Notes: generated from the letters alone by a model not told the origin. 52,922 bases of DNA from Clostridia bacterium (GCA_014805015.1 JAAUYQ010000041.1:47802-100723); one strand, 5' to 3'; positions 41,817-52,503 are shown, numbered from the stretch's first letter. Made by a program: numbers and translations.

Positions 41817-42656
41817 ATGAATGTGAGCGTGGACAAAAAAACGAATAAGGGCAATGAGACGAGCAGCAGTGGGCTGCAGCAGCAGGTGCAGGAGCTTCTG
41901 CAGCATGCTTCAGAAGAGGAGCGGAAGGAGATCCGAAAGGTTCTCCTGCACATGACACAAGAGCCGGCCGTTCTGAGAGCGGCAATCAAAGCAGACGTTT
42001 TCCGGGATCTGTTCAGCACGAGCAGGCATCAGAGTGAGCTCTACGAATCACTGACAGGGAAAAAACGCGACGCAAGCGATTTCAGGATGGTGAATGCCGA
42101 CATTGAGCCAGATCCGGCCAGTGGTTTCGTGGGCTTTCTTGCCGGCGGAGAGCTTGTCGTGGTGTGCGAGGAGTCTATCTGGAACGTAAACGCCATCTTC
42201 CAGATGCTTTGCTACGTGGAAGGCGCCTGGCGAATTCTCGGCCGGGAGCAGGAATGGGACGTGTATTCGACTGAGCGCATTCCGCTGCCGTCGCCGAAAC
42301 TGTACCTGCTGTATACTGGGACAGAAAAAGAGATTCCTGAAAATCTCGATTTCTCGGAAACGTATTTCGGCGGCGCCGCGATTCCTTTGAAAGTGGACGC
42401 GAAATGCATCCGGGACGGCCGGGGGAACGATATTCTGCATCAGTACAAGCGATTCACGGAGATCTTTGATGACATCACAGCAGAACATGGCTGTACGCGG
42501 GCAGCAGCCGAAAAGGTTAGTGAGCAGTGCAGGGCAGAGAATGTTTTTGCAGACTATATGGCAGAGCAGGGAGAGGAGAAAAAGATCCGGATGCTGTCTG
42601 TTGTGTCATCGGGAACCAGACGACACAAGGCCGCCGGGAAGCGCTGTAGCAGATGA
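41817..42656 (+). CDS. Divergent Rpn / PD-(D/E)XK-like protein
   Basis: About 279 residues. ATG 41817 is given; GTG 41823, with GAGGT 7 bases upstream, and ATG 41790 are alternatives. An added N-terminal region (about 1-60, coiled) precedes a segment that resembles the second half of Rpn-type proteins: KLYLLYTGTEKEIPENLDFS, then ILHQYKRFTEIFDDITAEHG and ECRAEN-like VSEQCRAENVFADYMAEQG. The usual D and E-x-Q nuclease residues are not clear (FVGFLAGGELVVVCEESIWN may be the remnant). The C-terminus after residue 260 looks out of frame. Possibly catalytically dead or degenerate. Confidence 0.6.
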   Translation: MNVSVDKKTNKGNETSSSGLQQQVQELLQHASEEERKEIRKVLLHMTQEPAVLRAAIKADVFRDLFSTSRHQSELYESLTGKKRDASDFRMVNADIEPDPASGFVGFLAGGELVVVCEESIWNVNAIFQMLCYVEGAWRILGREQEWDVYSTERIPLPSPKLYLLYTGTEKEIPENLDFSETYFGGAAIPLKVDAKCIRDGRGNDILHQYKRFTEIFDDITAEHGCTRAAAEKVSEQCRAENVFADYMAEQGEEKKIRMLSVVSSGTRRHKAAGKRCSR

Positions 42657-42716
42657 CGGAGCTGGTCCCGATGGATCAAGTCCGCACCACATGAAAACAC
42701 TATATGGTACCATCTG

Positions 42717-42742
42717 CCCGCCGGCAGGCGGGTTTTCTTTTT
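42717..42742 (+). terminator. Terminator after the Rpn-like gene
   Basis: CCCGCC-GGCA-GGCGGG followed by TTTTCTTTTT. Confidence 0.85.
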
Positions 42743-42813
42743 GTCTGTGAAACGATATGATCGATGTGTGCAGCGCCGCCGACGGACGCTGCTTTGTTGG
42801 GAAGGGAGACAGC

Positions 42814-44055
42814 ATGTACATCCAACGAGCCATCGAACCGACGATCAGGGCAATTTCCAAGGAACTGCCGGTTGTTATGCTGACTGGTCCGCGCGGCTGC
42901 GGCAAGACAACGACGCTGCAGATGATCAGCGGCAAAGAACGCACGTACGTCCCGCTTGAAGACGAGGATGTGCGGGCTCTGGCACGCAGTGATCCACAGG
43001 AGTTTCTCAGACAGAACAAGGGGCCGCTCATACTGGATGAAATTCAGTATGCCCCGGAGCTGCTGCCGTATCTGGCAGCGATGGTCAAGTCTTCGAAGCG
43101 CATGGGGCTCATCTGGATGACCAGCTCTGCCGGCAACATTGTTCCGGCTGTACGGAGCACCTTTGAAGAAAAAGTGGATGTGCTGACGATGCTCGGTTTT
43201 TCGGACGCGGAGATCTACGGCTACGAGAGTGTTCCGTATACGACATCTGCCGACCGGCTCATGAAGCGCGTCGAAGTATGCCCGGACCGCGACCTGAAGG
43301 AGATTTTCTCCCGGATCTTTACCGGCTCATTTCCGGAACTCTATGCCAATCCGGAGGAGGAGCCGCCGGCCTTCTACGCTGCCTACGTGGATGCCCTGCT
43401 GCAGGATGATTTCTATGAGATCGTTGAGAGCGGCAACGAACAGGTGTTCCGCCGCTTTCTGACGGTGGTGGCGTCCAATGCAGCCCGGCCCCTTATTGTG
43501 GAGGAGATGGCGCGCTCCTGCGCGATCAGCGTCCCGACGTTTGAGCGTTGGCTGGATCTGCTGAAGAATGCGCATCTCGTTCAGATTGTGGAGCCGTTTG
43601 CGGATCCCGGTCTCAAGCGCACCCTCAAAATCTCCATCCTGCATTTCCTCGATACGGGTCTCGCAGCCTACTTGCTGAAATGGACGGATCCGGTCAGCCT
43701 GGAGAACGGCTACAATGCTGCGGCCTTCTATGAGACGCATGTTTACGAGGAGCTCCTCAAGAGCTACCTCAATGCCGGCCGCACGCCCAGTTTCACCTAT
43801 TACAAGGATAAGGACCGCCGCGAGCTGGCGCTTATCCTTGAAGAAGATGGGCAGCTTGCGCCGATCAATATCAAGATGAGCGCGACGCCGGCTCAGACCA
43901 CGGTGCGCAATTTCAAGGCCCTCGATCCGCTGCGCACGCAGTCCCTGTCCGGTGTGCCGCCGCGGGATATAGCCGACGGCAACATTCTCTGCCCAGCGAA
44001 GGAGCTGCATCCCCTTGATCCCGATACCTGGGTTGTCCCGTCCTGGCTTATCTGA
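42814..44055 (+). CDS. AAA_14 / DUF4143 family ATPase
   Basis: 413 residues from ATG 42814 (AAGGGAG upstream). AAA_14 domain: RAIEPTIRAISKELPVVML, Walker A TGPRGCGKTT (about residues 24-33), Walker B GPLILDEIQYAPELLPYL (about 70-85). DUF4143 domain: FYAAYVDALLQDDFYEIVES then EEMARSCAISVPTFERWLDLL (a helix-turn-helix) and an altered restriction-nuclease-like end (FYETHVYEELLKSYLN, FTYYKDKDRRELALILEEDG). In this family the last part is a PD-(D/E)XK relic. Role uncertain; such ATPases are common stand-alone genes. Confidence 0.88.
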   Translation: MYIQRAIEPTIRAISKELPVVMLTGPRGCGKTTTLQMISGKERTYVPLEDEDVRALARSDPQEFLRQNKGPLILDEIQYAPELLPYLAAMVKSSKRMGLIWMTSSAGNIVPAVRSTFEEKVDVLTMLGFSDAEIYGYESVPYTTSADRLMKRVEVCPDRDLKEIFSRIFTGSFPELYANPEEEPPAFYAAYVDALLQDDFYEIVESGNEQVFRRFLTVVASNAARPLIVEEMARSCAISVPTFERWLDLLKNAHLVQIVEPFADPGLKRTLKISILHFLDTGLAAYLLKWTDPVSLENGYNAAAFYETHVYEELLKSYLNAGRTPSFTYYKDKDRRELALILEEDGQLAPINIKMSATPAQTTVRNFKALDPLRTQSLSGVPPRDIADGNILCPAKELHPLDPDTWVVPSWLI

Positions 44056-44058
44056 GTT

Positions 44059-45242
44059 TCAGTTCGAATAGCGCAGTGCCTCAATCGGACGCATCAGGGC
44101 AGCCTTGCGGGCGGGATAGATGCCGAAGACCACACCAATGACGCTCGCGAAGACAATGGCCAGCACGACGACGCCGCCGGACATCTCAAAAGTCATCTGA
44201 ATCCCGGCGGAAGCACCATACCAGGCGACGAGAGAGATTATGCCCCAGGAGGCGAGGACGCCGATCAGGCAGCCGGTCAGGCTCAGGACCAGCGACTCAA
44301 TCAGAAACTGCACGAGGATATCCCGGGTGGTTGCTCCAACCGCCTTGCGGATACCGATTTCCCGTGTTCGCTCTGTGACCGAAACCAGCATGATGTTCAT
44401 GATGCCGATACCGCCGACCAGCAGCGAAACAGCAGCGATACCGCCGAGGACCAGTGAGAGCATGCTCGTAATGTCGTCGATCGCGTCCGAAATCATGGAC
44501 GAGGACATAATAAAGAAAGCATCCTCGTCGTCTCCATACCGTTTGGTGAGCAGGGAGCGAAGCTCACTTTCCGCTTCGTCTATGCTTGCTCCGGCCGCCG
44601 GCGCTGCAACAAACTGATTGACGGTTTCGTCGCTGCCGGTGAAGCGGACGTAGGTTGTGTACGGAATGTAGACGATACCGCCCATGAAGCTTGAGAACAT
44701 GGAGCGCGATTCTTCAAGCACCCCCACAACAGTAAAAGCACTGCCGCGGACCCGGACAGACCGTCCCACAATGTCCTGCGAATGGAAGATTTCTTCGGCA
44801 GCCTCATACGAAAAGACGGCCACATAGGTAGCGTTGTCCAGATCACTCGTTTTCAGCAGTCGTCCGCTCGCAAGCGGCAGATTCATGACAGAAAAGTAAG
44901 AGGGCGTCACGCCCATGATGCTCACGGCCCGGTTGTCGCTGCCGACAGCACCGACGGACTGGGAGGCAACTGCAGTAAGCCCGATTACATCGTTCTGACC
45001 CTGCAGAGCCAGAACTTCCGGCACGGTAAAGGGACGGCCGGTTTCGCTTGTCACGGTTACCTGGAGCGTGTCTGCGCCCATGGCGTTCACTTCGCTGGCG
45101 ATGTTTGCAGTAGCGCTCGTCACCATCGAGACCAGCACAACCAGAGCCACCACGCCAATGATGATGCCGAGCATCGTGAGGAATGAACGCAGCTTATTTG
45201 ACAGGATGGCGTCGATAGCCATCCTGAAGGACTGAACCAGCA

Positions 45243-45243
<1 letters not shown>
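44059..45243 (-). CDS. MacB-type ABC transporter permease
   Basis: 394 residues. A first membrane segment (about 20-42, LRSFLTMLGIIIGVVALVVL), a large outside MacB_PCD domain (about 45-265), and three membrane segments after GGIAAVSLLVGGIGIMNIML, with TERTREIGIRKAVGATTRDI as the coupling helix. Last gene of the operon, overlapping the ATPase stop by one base. With the ATPase and adaptor it forms a mechanotransmission-type efflux or export machine of the YknXYZ kind. Substrate unknown. Confidence 0.95.
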
Positions 45244-45910
<667 letters not shown>

Positions 45911-45914
<4 letters not shown>

Positions 45915-48349
45915 TGCGCGGCCGAATCTATTGTGATCTGCATCTGACCTTCGGATTCCTCGCTGTTTCCGGCTGACATTGGTCCGCCCATGGAATCCAT
46001 CATCCGCTCGAGCGGGCTTGCGGATTCGTAATAGACAGTTTCGCCGTCTTCGAGCCCGCTGAGGACCTCGACGCTGCTGCCGTCTGAAACGCCGGTCTCA
46101 ATTTCTTTCTCGCCGCCGAACGTGCCGGAACCGGCATCGTAGGTAGTATAGACAAAGATGCGGTTGCCTTCTTCCTGAATCGCAGCAGCCGGCAGCGTCA
46201 TGGCGCTGTCCGTTTCGCTGGTCGTGATGACGGCGGAGGCAGACATGCCGCTGCGCATCTGCGGCGTCTTCTCGAGCGTGATCTTGGCGGTGTAGGTACC
46301 GTTGTTATTGTCTGTTCCGGCCACATCGGCTACCGTTCCGGCAAAGACCTCACCTTCGAGTGCATCCACCGTAACCTCGCAGGCCATGCCCGGTGTCACG
46401 GAGAGAACGTCGAGCTGATTGACCTGGATAAGGAGCTGCATGGAGCCTTCCTGGGCAATCGTGTAGGCAGGCACTTCGCTGCTGCGCAGGGAATCCGCCA
46501 GGGCAGAAGTGTCGAGGCCAGCGAGCGCGGCGGCATCAAGACCAGCCAGGGCTTCCGGGCTCAGGCCGGCAAGAGCGCTGGCGTCGAGCCCGCCAAGAGC
46601 GCTCATGTCCAAACCGGCAAGACCTGAGAGGTCTGCACCACCTAGGAGGCCCGAGAGATCTGCTCCCAGGGAGCCAAGCGCATCTGACGGCAGCAGACCG
46701 GAGGAAATCAGGCTGAGAAGATCGCTGAGATCAATGGAATCGAGGTTCAGCAGATCCCTGATTTTTTCCCAGTCAATTTTGGGGGCCGAAATCTCGTCGG
46801 GTGTCTGCTCATAGGCAGCCGAAAACCGCACTGTGCGGCCGTCTACAGAGACAGAGCAGGCGGTGATTTCGCCGCAGAGAACCTTAAGCGAGCAGTCCGG
46901 TGCGAACACGAACCCATCAAGAGCATGGAGCTCACCAGTAGCCGTATACTTGGTCGCAAACTGTGCCTGTTCATCTGCCGGATCCCAGGAAATCGTACCG
47001 GTGCACAGAGGCAGCAGGTCTGCTTCATGCTGCAGCGGCAGTCCCGGAATAGGCGGCACAAGGGGCACAGTGAGACACGGAATCTCGCGGGGAACGTACG
47101 ACGGCTGTGGTACTGAAGTTGGGTCAGCCGGCGATGGGGAGTCCGGCGGTTCGTCTGGCTCCGGTTCTGTGTCTGCAGGCGGCTCCGGCTCATCCGGCCC
47201 GGCTGCGTCTGCTTCTTCAGACAGCATCAGGTTTTCGCCGCCCTGCTGCAGTCCCAGCCGTTCGGTCACGATGTGCGTGCTCATATGTCTGCCCATGCCC
47301 ATGGCGTCGAGCAGTCCGGCAGGCAGACCGGCGAGTCCGTCTGCCAGGCTGGAGGCATCTGCGCCTTCCGAAGCGGTCGTGCCCTCCTGCACTGCGCAGC
47401 TGGTGATAACGCCGCTCACCGGCGCCACGAGGCCGCCGTTCTGGTGGAGCTCAGTAAGCGCGTCGTATCTCTGGGTAAGCGTCTGGCGCTGCCGGTCCAG
47501 TTCCTGGTAGGCAGCTGGCGGCGAAGAGGACCGTACAGAAAAAAGATCTGTACCTGCCTTCACCTCGGAACCCGGACTTACCGTGATCCCCTCCACAGTA
47601 CCGGCCGGCCCGATCACTGACACAGCATCCACGGCTTCAAGCTGCCCACTGCCGAGCGTGCTGCCGTCTGGGGCGCGAAGCTCTACTGTCGTGCCCGCGT
47701 CGAGAGAAGGATCCGTGAGAACAGCCGTAAACGCGCCCCGCCGCACATTTTCCACCTGGGCCTTCTTGACCGCACCATCCGGCAGCACCAGGTCTACGCT
47801 GCTTCCCACCTGAGGCAGCGTCTCACTCTGTGCTTCCACCCGCAGCCGTCCGTCCGGCGAAATAATCATGAGGCTGCCGCTGCGGGCAATGGTTTCAAGC
47901 ACAGAAGATCCGTTGGCAGCGTAAATTGTCTGTACGCGGCCAGCGACCGGCGAAGTGATGACCACCCGTTCCGGTTCGGAGCTTGTATCGCGCAGCTTGG
48001 CGTCCACATCCGCAATTTGCGAATACGTTTCGTTCATCAGGAGCTCAAGGCTGCCGGTATCAACTGCGGCGAGCAGATCTCCTGATTCCACCTGCTGCCC
48101 CTGCTCGTAGAAAACGGATGTCACCTCTACGCCGCTGGGGAGGGACACTGTCTCCGCGTCTCCGTAGGCGAGGGTACCGCTGCCGACAACGGTCGTTTCA
48201 ATGACCTCTGCACCGACGGTTGCCGTTTCAACGCCGCCCGTGCCGATAGCGAGGCGGGAGGAGACAAAGCTGCCAATGCCCCACAGCCCGAGCCCGACAG
48301 CCGCCGCGCTGACTGCGCCGGCGATAATCCATTTCTTTTTTGCTGACAT
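45911..48349 (-). CDS. HlyD/MacA-type adaptor protein with large insertions
   Basis: 812 residues, about twice the usual adaptor length. ATG 48349 is chosen (GGAAGG 7 bases before). Membrane anchor AGAVSAAAVGLGLWGIGSFV, then a lipoyl half (GSGTLAYGDAETVSLPSGVE, YEQGQQVESGDLLAAVDTG). Between the hairpin and the second lipoyl/beta-barrel part lies foreign sequence: an acidic Pro-rich stretch (about 383-413) and a Leu/Ala/Gly/Asp repeat (about 553-616, GLAGLDMSALGGLDASALAG). Beta-barrel and MP-proximal parts end the protein (MLIQVNQLD-like, SGMSASAVITTSETDSAM). It links the MacB-like pump to its substrate outside the cell. First gene of the operon. Confidence 0.88.
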
Positions 48350-48386
48350 ATATGCCTTCCATTTTTTGGGTAACTTGCTTGGATTC

Positions 48387-48410
48387 CCGGTCCGCACGTG
48401 TGCGGACCGG
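48387..48410. promoter_or_regulatory. 24-bp palindrome between divergent units, candidate operator
   Basis: CCGGTCCGCAC-GT-GTGCGGACCGG has perfect 11-bp arms. It lies between the adaptor start (48349) and the A/T-rich ATTATATAAT (48423-48432), itself a palindrome that offers a -10 in each direction. A regulator bound here would control the efflux operon and perhaps the lipoprotein gene. No regulator gene is adjacent. Confidence 0.65.
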
Positions 48411-48512
48411 TGATTTTCTACTATTATATAATGTATCGGTAGACTTTGCTGTGCAGCCGCTCCCGGCGGAACGGCAGCGCAGGTGCATCCCGGAAGACAG
48501 GGGGAAACAGAC

Positions 48513-50339
48513 TTGAAAAGACTTCTGACGGTCCTCATGACTGTCATCTTTATCCTGTGCGCGTCAGCCTGCGGAGGCGCGCCGGCAGAGCCGTCTGAAA
48601 CGGCCGAAGCATCTGCCACACCTTCACCGACCCCAGATCCAGTCGAAGGACTTGTCGCCGCTACGGGACAGGTGATTGCGATTAACGGCCTTACCTATAC
48701 GCTGGAAATTGGAGAGATGAGCTCCGGGCAGGCAGCTGCGACGGATTTGGCGAGTCCGGAGGCGAATGAAGCAGCAGTAGAGGGGAGCCTGGACGCATCC
48801 GTTTCTGCAGCAGTGAGCACAGAGCCGCAGGAACAGGCTTCTGCTGACGTGGGCACAGCGGCGGCAGCGGAGACGGCAGAACCAGCCGAGGAGGAGTCCC
48901 AACCGGCTGCGGAAGCATCTGTCTCTGCGGCTTCAGCCCCGCAGGCCGGACTGCATTTCCAGCCGGTCGGCCGGGCGATGGAAGTCGATATGCAGGATGC
49001 CATCATGCGCTCGATGAGCGGCCGCCTGGAACCCGATGTGCCGGTCTCAGATATTGTGATTGGCGACGTGATCACCGTGTACCTTTCCAGTTCAGATGCA
49101 TGCGCCTATGTGACCGTCATTGCCAGGGCCGCGGAGATCCAGGGCGATCAGGGACAGGCCGAGCAGGGCACAGCTGCTTCGGAAATCACAGAAGATGAGC
49201 ACCTCGAGGGACAGACCTATGAAGCTGCCGGGAAAGATGAGAACGCACTTCGCATTTCGGCAGCCCGGGTTTCTCTCTCTGATGCACAGATCACCAAAAG
49301 CGGCGGCGACTGCTCGGACCCGGAGAGCGGCGTTCTGTTCGGCATGAATGCAGCCTTGCTTGCCACCGATGCTGCCGACCTGATTCTGGCAAGCAGCCGC
49401 ATTACTTCCGTCCCGGCGAATGCTGCCGGCATCTGCGGCTATGGAAGTGGCACGTCTGTCAGTGCCTCAGACAGTGAAGTGGAAACGCAGGGAAGTCGGA
49501 GCAGTGGTCTTAACGCTGTCGGCGGCGCTTCTATTGATGTGCAGGATCTTACAGTCCGGACAGCCGGGGCCGATTCTCCAGCTCTCCGGAGCGGCCGGGA
49601 CAGTGATGTCACAATCAACGGCGGTTCTTTCTCGACGCAGGGAGTGGATTCTCCCGTCGTCTTTGCTGCCGGAGACGCTGCGATTTCGGCGGCAGAGCTG
49701 GCGGCGACCGGCTCGGAAGCCGTGGTCGTGGAAAATGACGGCAGTCTGACTCTGCGGGACAGCACGGTGAGCGGGGCCATGAGCCGCACTGAAGGAACAG
49801 CATCAGCGGAAAGTGTGCATGATATCCTGATCTATGGGACCGAGGTGGGAAGCTTCGGTAACTTTGAGATGCAGGGCGGCTCTCTGATTTCGCAGAATGG
49901 TGATGTGTTCTTCATCACGAATACATCGTGCAGCATCGAGCTGAGCGGAGTGCAGGTAACGAACCGGGATCAGCTTGCCTGGCTGTTCAACATATCCGGG
50001 AACAGCGGCAGCCTGGGCTGGGGGACGGCTGGCTTCAACGGAGCGCATGCCGATATCATTCTGCGCAGTCAGAACACCGTAGGCGACACCAGGGTGGATT
50101 CGGTCAGCAGTATGACGCTGCACCTGATGGAAGGAACGAGCCTGCGCGGGGGCATCCGCCTGGAAGTGAACGAGGCAGCAGATCCGGATGCCCGCGGCAC
50201 AGCGGATGTTATCATTGATGAAGGGTGCGTCTGGAGTCTGACCGGGGACTCTGAAGTGACCACCCTCGAAAACAACGGGACGATTGAGTTCAACGGCCAC
50301 ACAATTACGCTTGCGGACGGTACTGTCCTGTCTGCTTAA
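48513..50339 (+). CDS. Surface lipoprotein with right-handed beta-helix repeats
   Basis: 608 residues from TTG 48513, chosen because GGGGGA lies about 9 bases before; the frame opens at 48483. Signal TVLMTVIFILCASACGG with lipobox SAC. Linker of Ala/Glu/Pro/Thr to about residue 150. From about 255 short strand repeats build a pectate-lyase-like solenoid: NALRISAARVSLSDAQITKS, LASSRITSVPANAAGICGYG, VETQGSRSSGLNAVGGASID, TVRTAGADSPALRSG, GSFSTQGVDSPVVFAAG and further. No enzyme active site is evident. Probably a cell-surface adhesin or carbohydrate-contacting protein. Confidence 0.8.
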   Translation: MKRLLTVLMTVIFILCASACGGAPAEPSETAEASATPSPTPDPVEGLVAATGQVIAINGLTYTLEIGEMSSGQAAATDLASPEANEAAVEGSLDASVSAAVSTEPQEQASADVGTAAAAETAEPAEEESQPAAEASVSAASAPQAGLHFQPVGRAMEVDMQDAIMRSMSGRLEPDVPVSDIVIGDVITVYLSSSDACAYVTVIARAAEIQGDQGQAEQGTAASEITEDEHLEGQTYEAAGKDENALRISAARVSLSDAQITKSGGDCSDPESGVLFGMNAALLATDAADLILASSRITSVPANAAGICGYGSGTSVSASDSEVETQGSRSSGLNAVGGASIDVQDLTVRTAGADSPALRSGRDSDVTINGGSFSTQGVDSPVVFAAGDAAISAAELAATGSEAVVVENDGSLTLRDSTVSGAMSRTEGTASAESVHDILIYGTEVGSFGNFEMQGGSLISQNGDVFFITNTSCSIELSGVQVTNRDQLAWLFNISGNSGSLGWGTAGFNGAHADIILRSQNTVGDTRVDSVSSMTLHLMEGTSLRGGIRLEVNEAADPDARGTADVIIDEGCVWSLTGDSEVTTLENNGTIEFNGHTITLADGTVLSA

Positions 50340-50363
50340 GGCAGATAAGCTACGGCAGTGAAA

Positions 50364-50391
50364 AAAGGCATCCGGCGGACCGGATGCCTTT
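50364..50391. terminator. Bidirectional terminator
   Basis: AAAGGCATCCGG-CGGA-CCGGATGCCTTT is fully symmetric, with A and T runs on the two sides. It serves the lipoprotein gene and the convergent membrane protein gene. Confidence 0.88.
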
Positions 50392-50455
50392 AGAATATTG
50401 ATCCACGAAGATCTCCGCTGGCTGTCGTTTCCAGAATGCATGCCGGCGGAGATTT

Positions 50456-50863
50456 CTACATTTGCCGCGCGCGGACAATGCCGATCAGATACAGAATGCT
50501 GATAACAAAACTGATCAGGCACATTGCCACTGCACTCGTGTCACTGCCTGCAATGAGAAAGACGATCATGAAGACAAGCTCGATCACAATGGCCGCGATG
50601 CTGACGAACATGCCGAAGCCCAGACCGCGGCGCTGCAGGGTGAGAATGCCGGAAACAAGGCTGAAGATGCCGACAATTAGGGAGAGCACAATGATCATGA
50701 TGCCAACCGTGACCAGTATTTCTGCCCCGGAGCCAGCACCAGCAATGGTGACAAGCCCCCCAATGTTGGCTGTGATAAGACCGCCCGCGAGCTGCAGGCA
50801 GCCAACGACAATCATGACAATGCTCATAGCAGTGAGCAGGCCAGTGGTGCGATGATTTGGCAT
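50456..50863 (-). CDS. Unknown four-segment membrane protein
   Basis: 135 residues with four hydrophobic segments: LLTAMSIVMIVVGCLQLAGG, GAEILVTVGIMIIVLSLIVG, FGMFVSIAAIVIELVFMIVF and VAMCLISFVISILYLIGIV. Short loops, basic C-terminus (RARQM). It resembles DUF-type tetraspan proteins of Bacillota without an exact family. GGAGGACG precedes the ATG. Function unknown. Confidence 0.75.
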   Translation of the reverse strand: MPNHRTTGLLTAMSIVMIVVGCLQLAGGLITANIGGLVTIAGAGSGAEILVTVGIMIIVLSLIVGIFSLVSGILTLQRRGLGFGMFVSIAAIVIELVFMIVFLIAGSDTSAVAMCLISFVISILYLIGIVRARQM

Positions 50864-51094
50864 ACGTCCTCCTTAATGCTTTCCAATGGTGTTCCGCCGG
50901 ACTGGGACCTCTGTCGAGCTGGAGCTGCAGAAGGCCCCGACAGCCTGAACTGGCGGCAGCAGATTCCTATCAGCATTGCGACGAAACTTCTGCCCGGAAT
51001 GATTCGCCTCGGTCGTTATGTAACCCTGGCCCAGAGTAATGAACGCACGCAAAAAATGATAATCTACTATCACGGTAGTGGCTTCCATACGACT
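50864..51094. other. Gene-free stretch upstream of the membrane protein gene
   Basis: I see no credible gene and no clear promoter. The frames here on both strands lack start signals. Confidence 0.35.
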
Positions 51095-51391
51095 TCAACA
51101 AGTGAATTGGCAGAGTCTGAAATTGCCAACCTCACTGAGTTTTTGCCCCTCGTTCACTTCCTCCAGCGGTACTGCCGTGAGCTTTACCGCGCCCGCCTTG
51201 ATTGCTGCCTGCAGCGCCTGCTTTGGATTGTTGATGCAGAGCATCGGCAGGAGCTGCATATCGTTCAGCTTGATTCTGCTTGTTGCCGATGCAAGTCCAG
51301 CTGCTAAAGAATGTGATTTGGAAGCGGTCTTCCAGTATGCAATGGAGTACATGACTATCGTGTCGCTCATGGTGGCAGGGGGCCTAGGCAT
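51095..51391 (-). CDS. Doubtful small ORF, possibly a gene fragment
   Basis: 98 residues on the minus strand (or about 91 from the inner ATG of MSDTIVMYSIAYWKTASKSH). The part NDMQLLPMLCINNPKQALQA and AIKAGAVKLTAVPLEEVNEG has protein-like composition, which is better than the competing plus-strand frame. No ribosome binding site is convincing and no family is recognised. May be a remnant. Confidence 0.3.
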   Translation of the reverse strand: MPRPPATMSDTIVMYSIAYWKTASKSHSLAAGLASATSRIKLNDMQLLPMLCINNPKQALQAAIKAGAVKLTAVPLEEVNEGQKLSEVGNFRLCQFTC

Positions 51392-51627
51392 TTCCTGCAG
51401 ACGGACTACAACCCTGCGGAAGGGAGAACTCTCTGCTGGTGCGGTCTCGCTTCTATGGAAATCTCTGATTCGTTTTGTACAAACATTTTCTCGGGCAGAT
51501 CCGACACATCATATATTGGCTCTCTGAGTTGCAGCACGTTCGTGTATCTTTGTTTAGGCATTGCAGATGTGCACCTTAGTTTACGGTACGCAATTGTTTG
51601 TACTATTCGTGAGATTCTTGAGAGAAT

Positions 51628-52503
51628 CTACTTTGCTTTCCGAAAAGTGTTTTCGATGATATCCGCCAGCATCTGTGCTACTGGATCGTCCTCTTTCGAG
51701 CGCAGAAGATCCACTGCCTTAATGAGGCTGACACACTGTGTGTTGGCCGGAGCAACATACCAATCGTCCACACCGATATTGCGGGATGTTCCGAGCCTTC
51801 CATCTGGCGTAAGATAGATCAGTGCCATCGGTTTCTGCCACAAAGTATTGCCGCGTTCGAGATAGTCTATGATCTGTCCAAGTGTATACAGATATTTTTC
51901 AGTGCTTGCCCAGTTCTTGTTATGAAGCAGAGCTCGCGCTTTGTCAGCATAGGAATTCAGATTCGGATCGATTCCCTTTCCATGACGTTCCATAATGTCT
52001 GCAAACATGTTTTCCAACATTTCTGATGAGACATCAGCCAAAGCGCTGTCGGACATTCCATCCAGGAGCTTTTCGCTGAGCGAACACGCGTACTTGCTGT
52101 TTTTTCTCTTGAGAATCCGCAGCAGTTTATTCCCAAGGACTTCGCCAAAGGATTTTCCGACGTTCTTTAAATATAGGTCTGCCTGATTCTTATCGAAACT
52201 GCCGTCGGTCGTTTTAAGCTCAATCATATACGATTTTTCGCGATCTGCAAGCACATAATCAATCTTGCTTCCGAGCAGTTGCTCATCGTTCTCTTCTGGA
52301 TCGCGTACGGACATCTCTTTGGCCACAAGCTGCAGATCGTCCTGCACCTGCTCGCCGCACTGATCCAGCACGATCTCAGCAATGTAGGGCGAAAGCAGCG
52401 TATCGTAGATGACCTCAGCTTTGATGGCTGGGGTGTAGTAGTCATTGATAATCCACTGTTTGATCTGTTCAAACGCTTTCTTATAATTTTCTATTGTCGC
52501 CAT
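51628..52503 (-). CDS. PD-(D/E)XK nuclease-like protein, unknown
   Basis: 291 residues. GSKIDYVLADREKSYMIELK and KTTDGSFDKNQADLYLKNVG (about residues 80-115) have the D-x(10-20)-E-x-K arrangement of PD-(D/E)XK nucleases, with Gln and Lys after it. The rest is mainly helical (ALADVSSEMLENMFADIMER, EKYLYTLGQIIDYLERG) with a strand set near KPMALIYLTPDGRLGTS. It is distinct from the Rpn proteins in this window. No methylase or other restriction partner is adjacent. Start at ATG 52503. Role unknown. Confidence 0.7.
   Translation of the reverse strand: MATIENYKKAFEQIKQWIINDYYTPAIKAEVIYDTLLSPYIAEIVLDQCGEQVQDDLQLVAKEMSVRDPEENDEQLLGSKIDYVLADREKSYMIELKTTDGSFDKNQADLYLKNVGKSFGEVLGNKLLRILKRKNSKYACSLSEKLLDGMSDSALADVSSEMLENMFADIMERHGKGIDPNLNSYADKARALLHNKNWASTEKYLYTLGQIIDYLERGNTLWQKPMALIYLTPDGRLGTSRNIGVDDWYVAPANTQCVSLIKAVDLLRSKEDDPVAQMLADIIENTFRKAK

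Noticed and set aside
51078..51527. A 149-codon plus-strand frame
   Set aside because: Overlaps a slightly better minus-strand frame and shows no start signal or recognisable protein feature.
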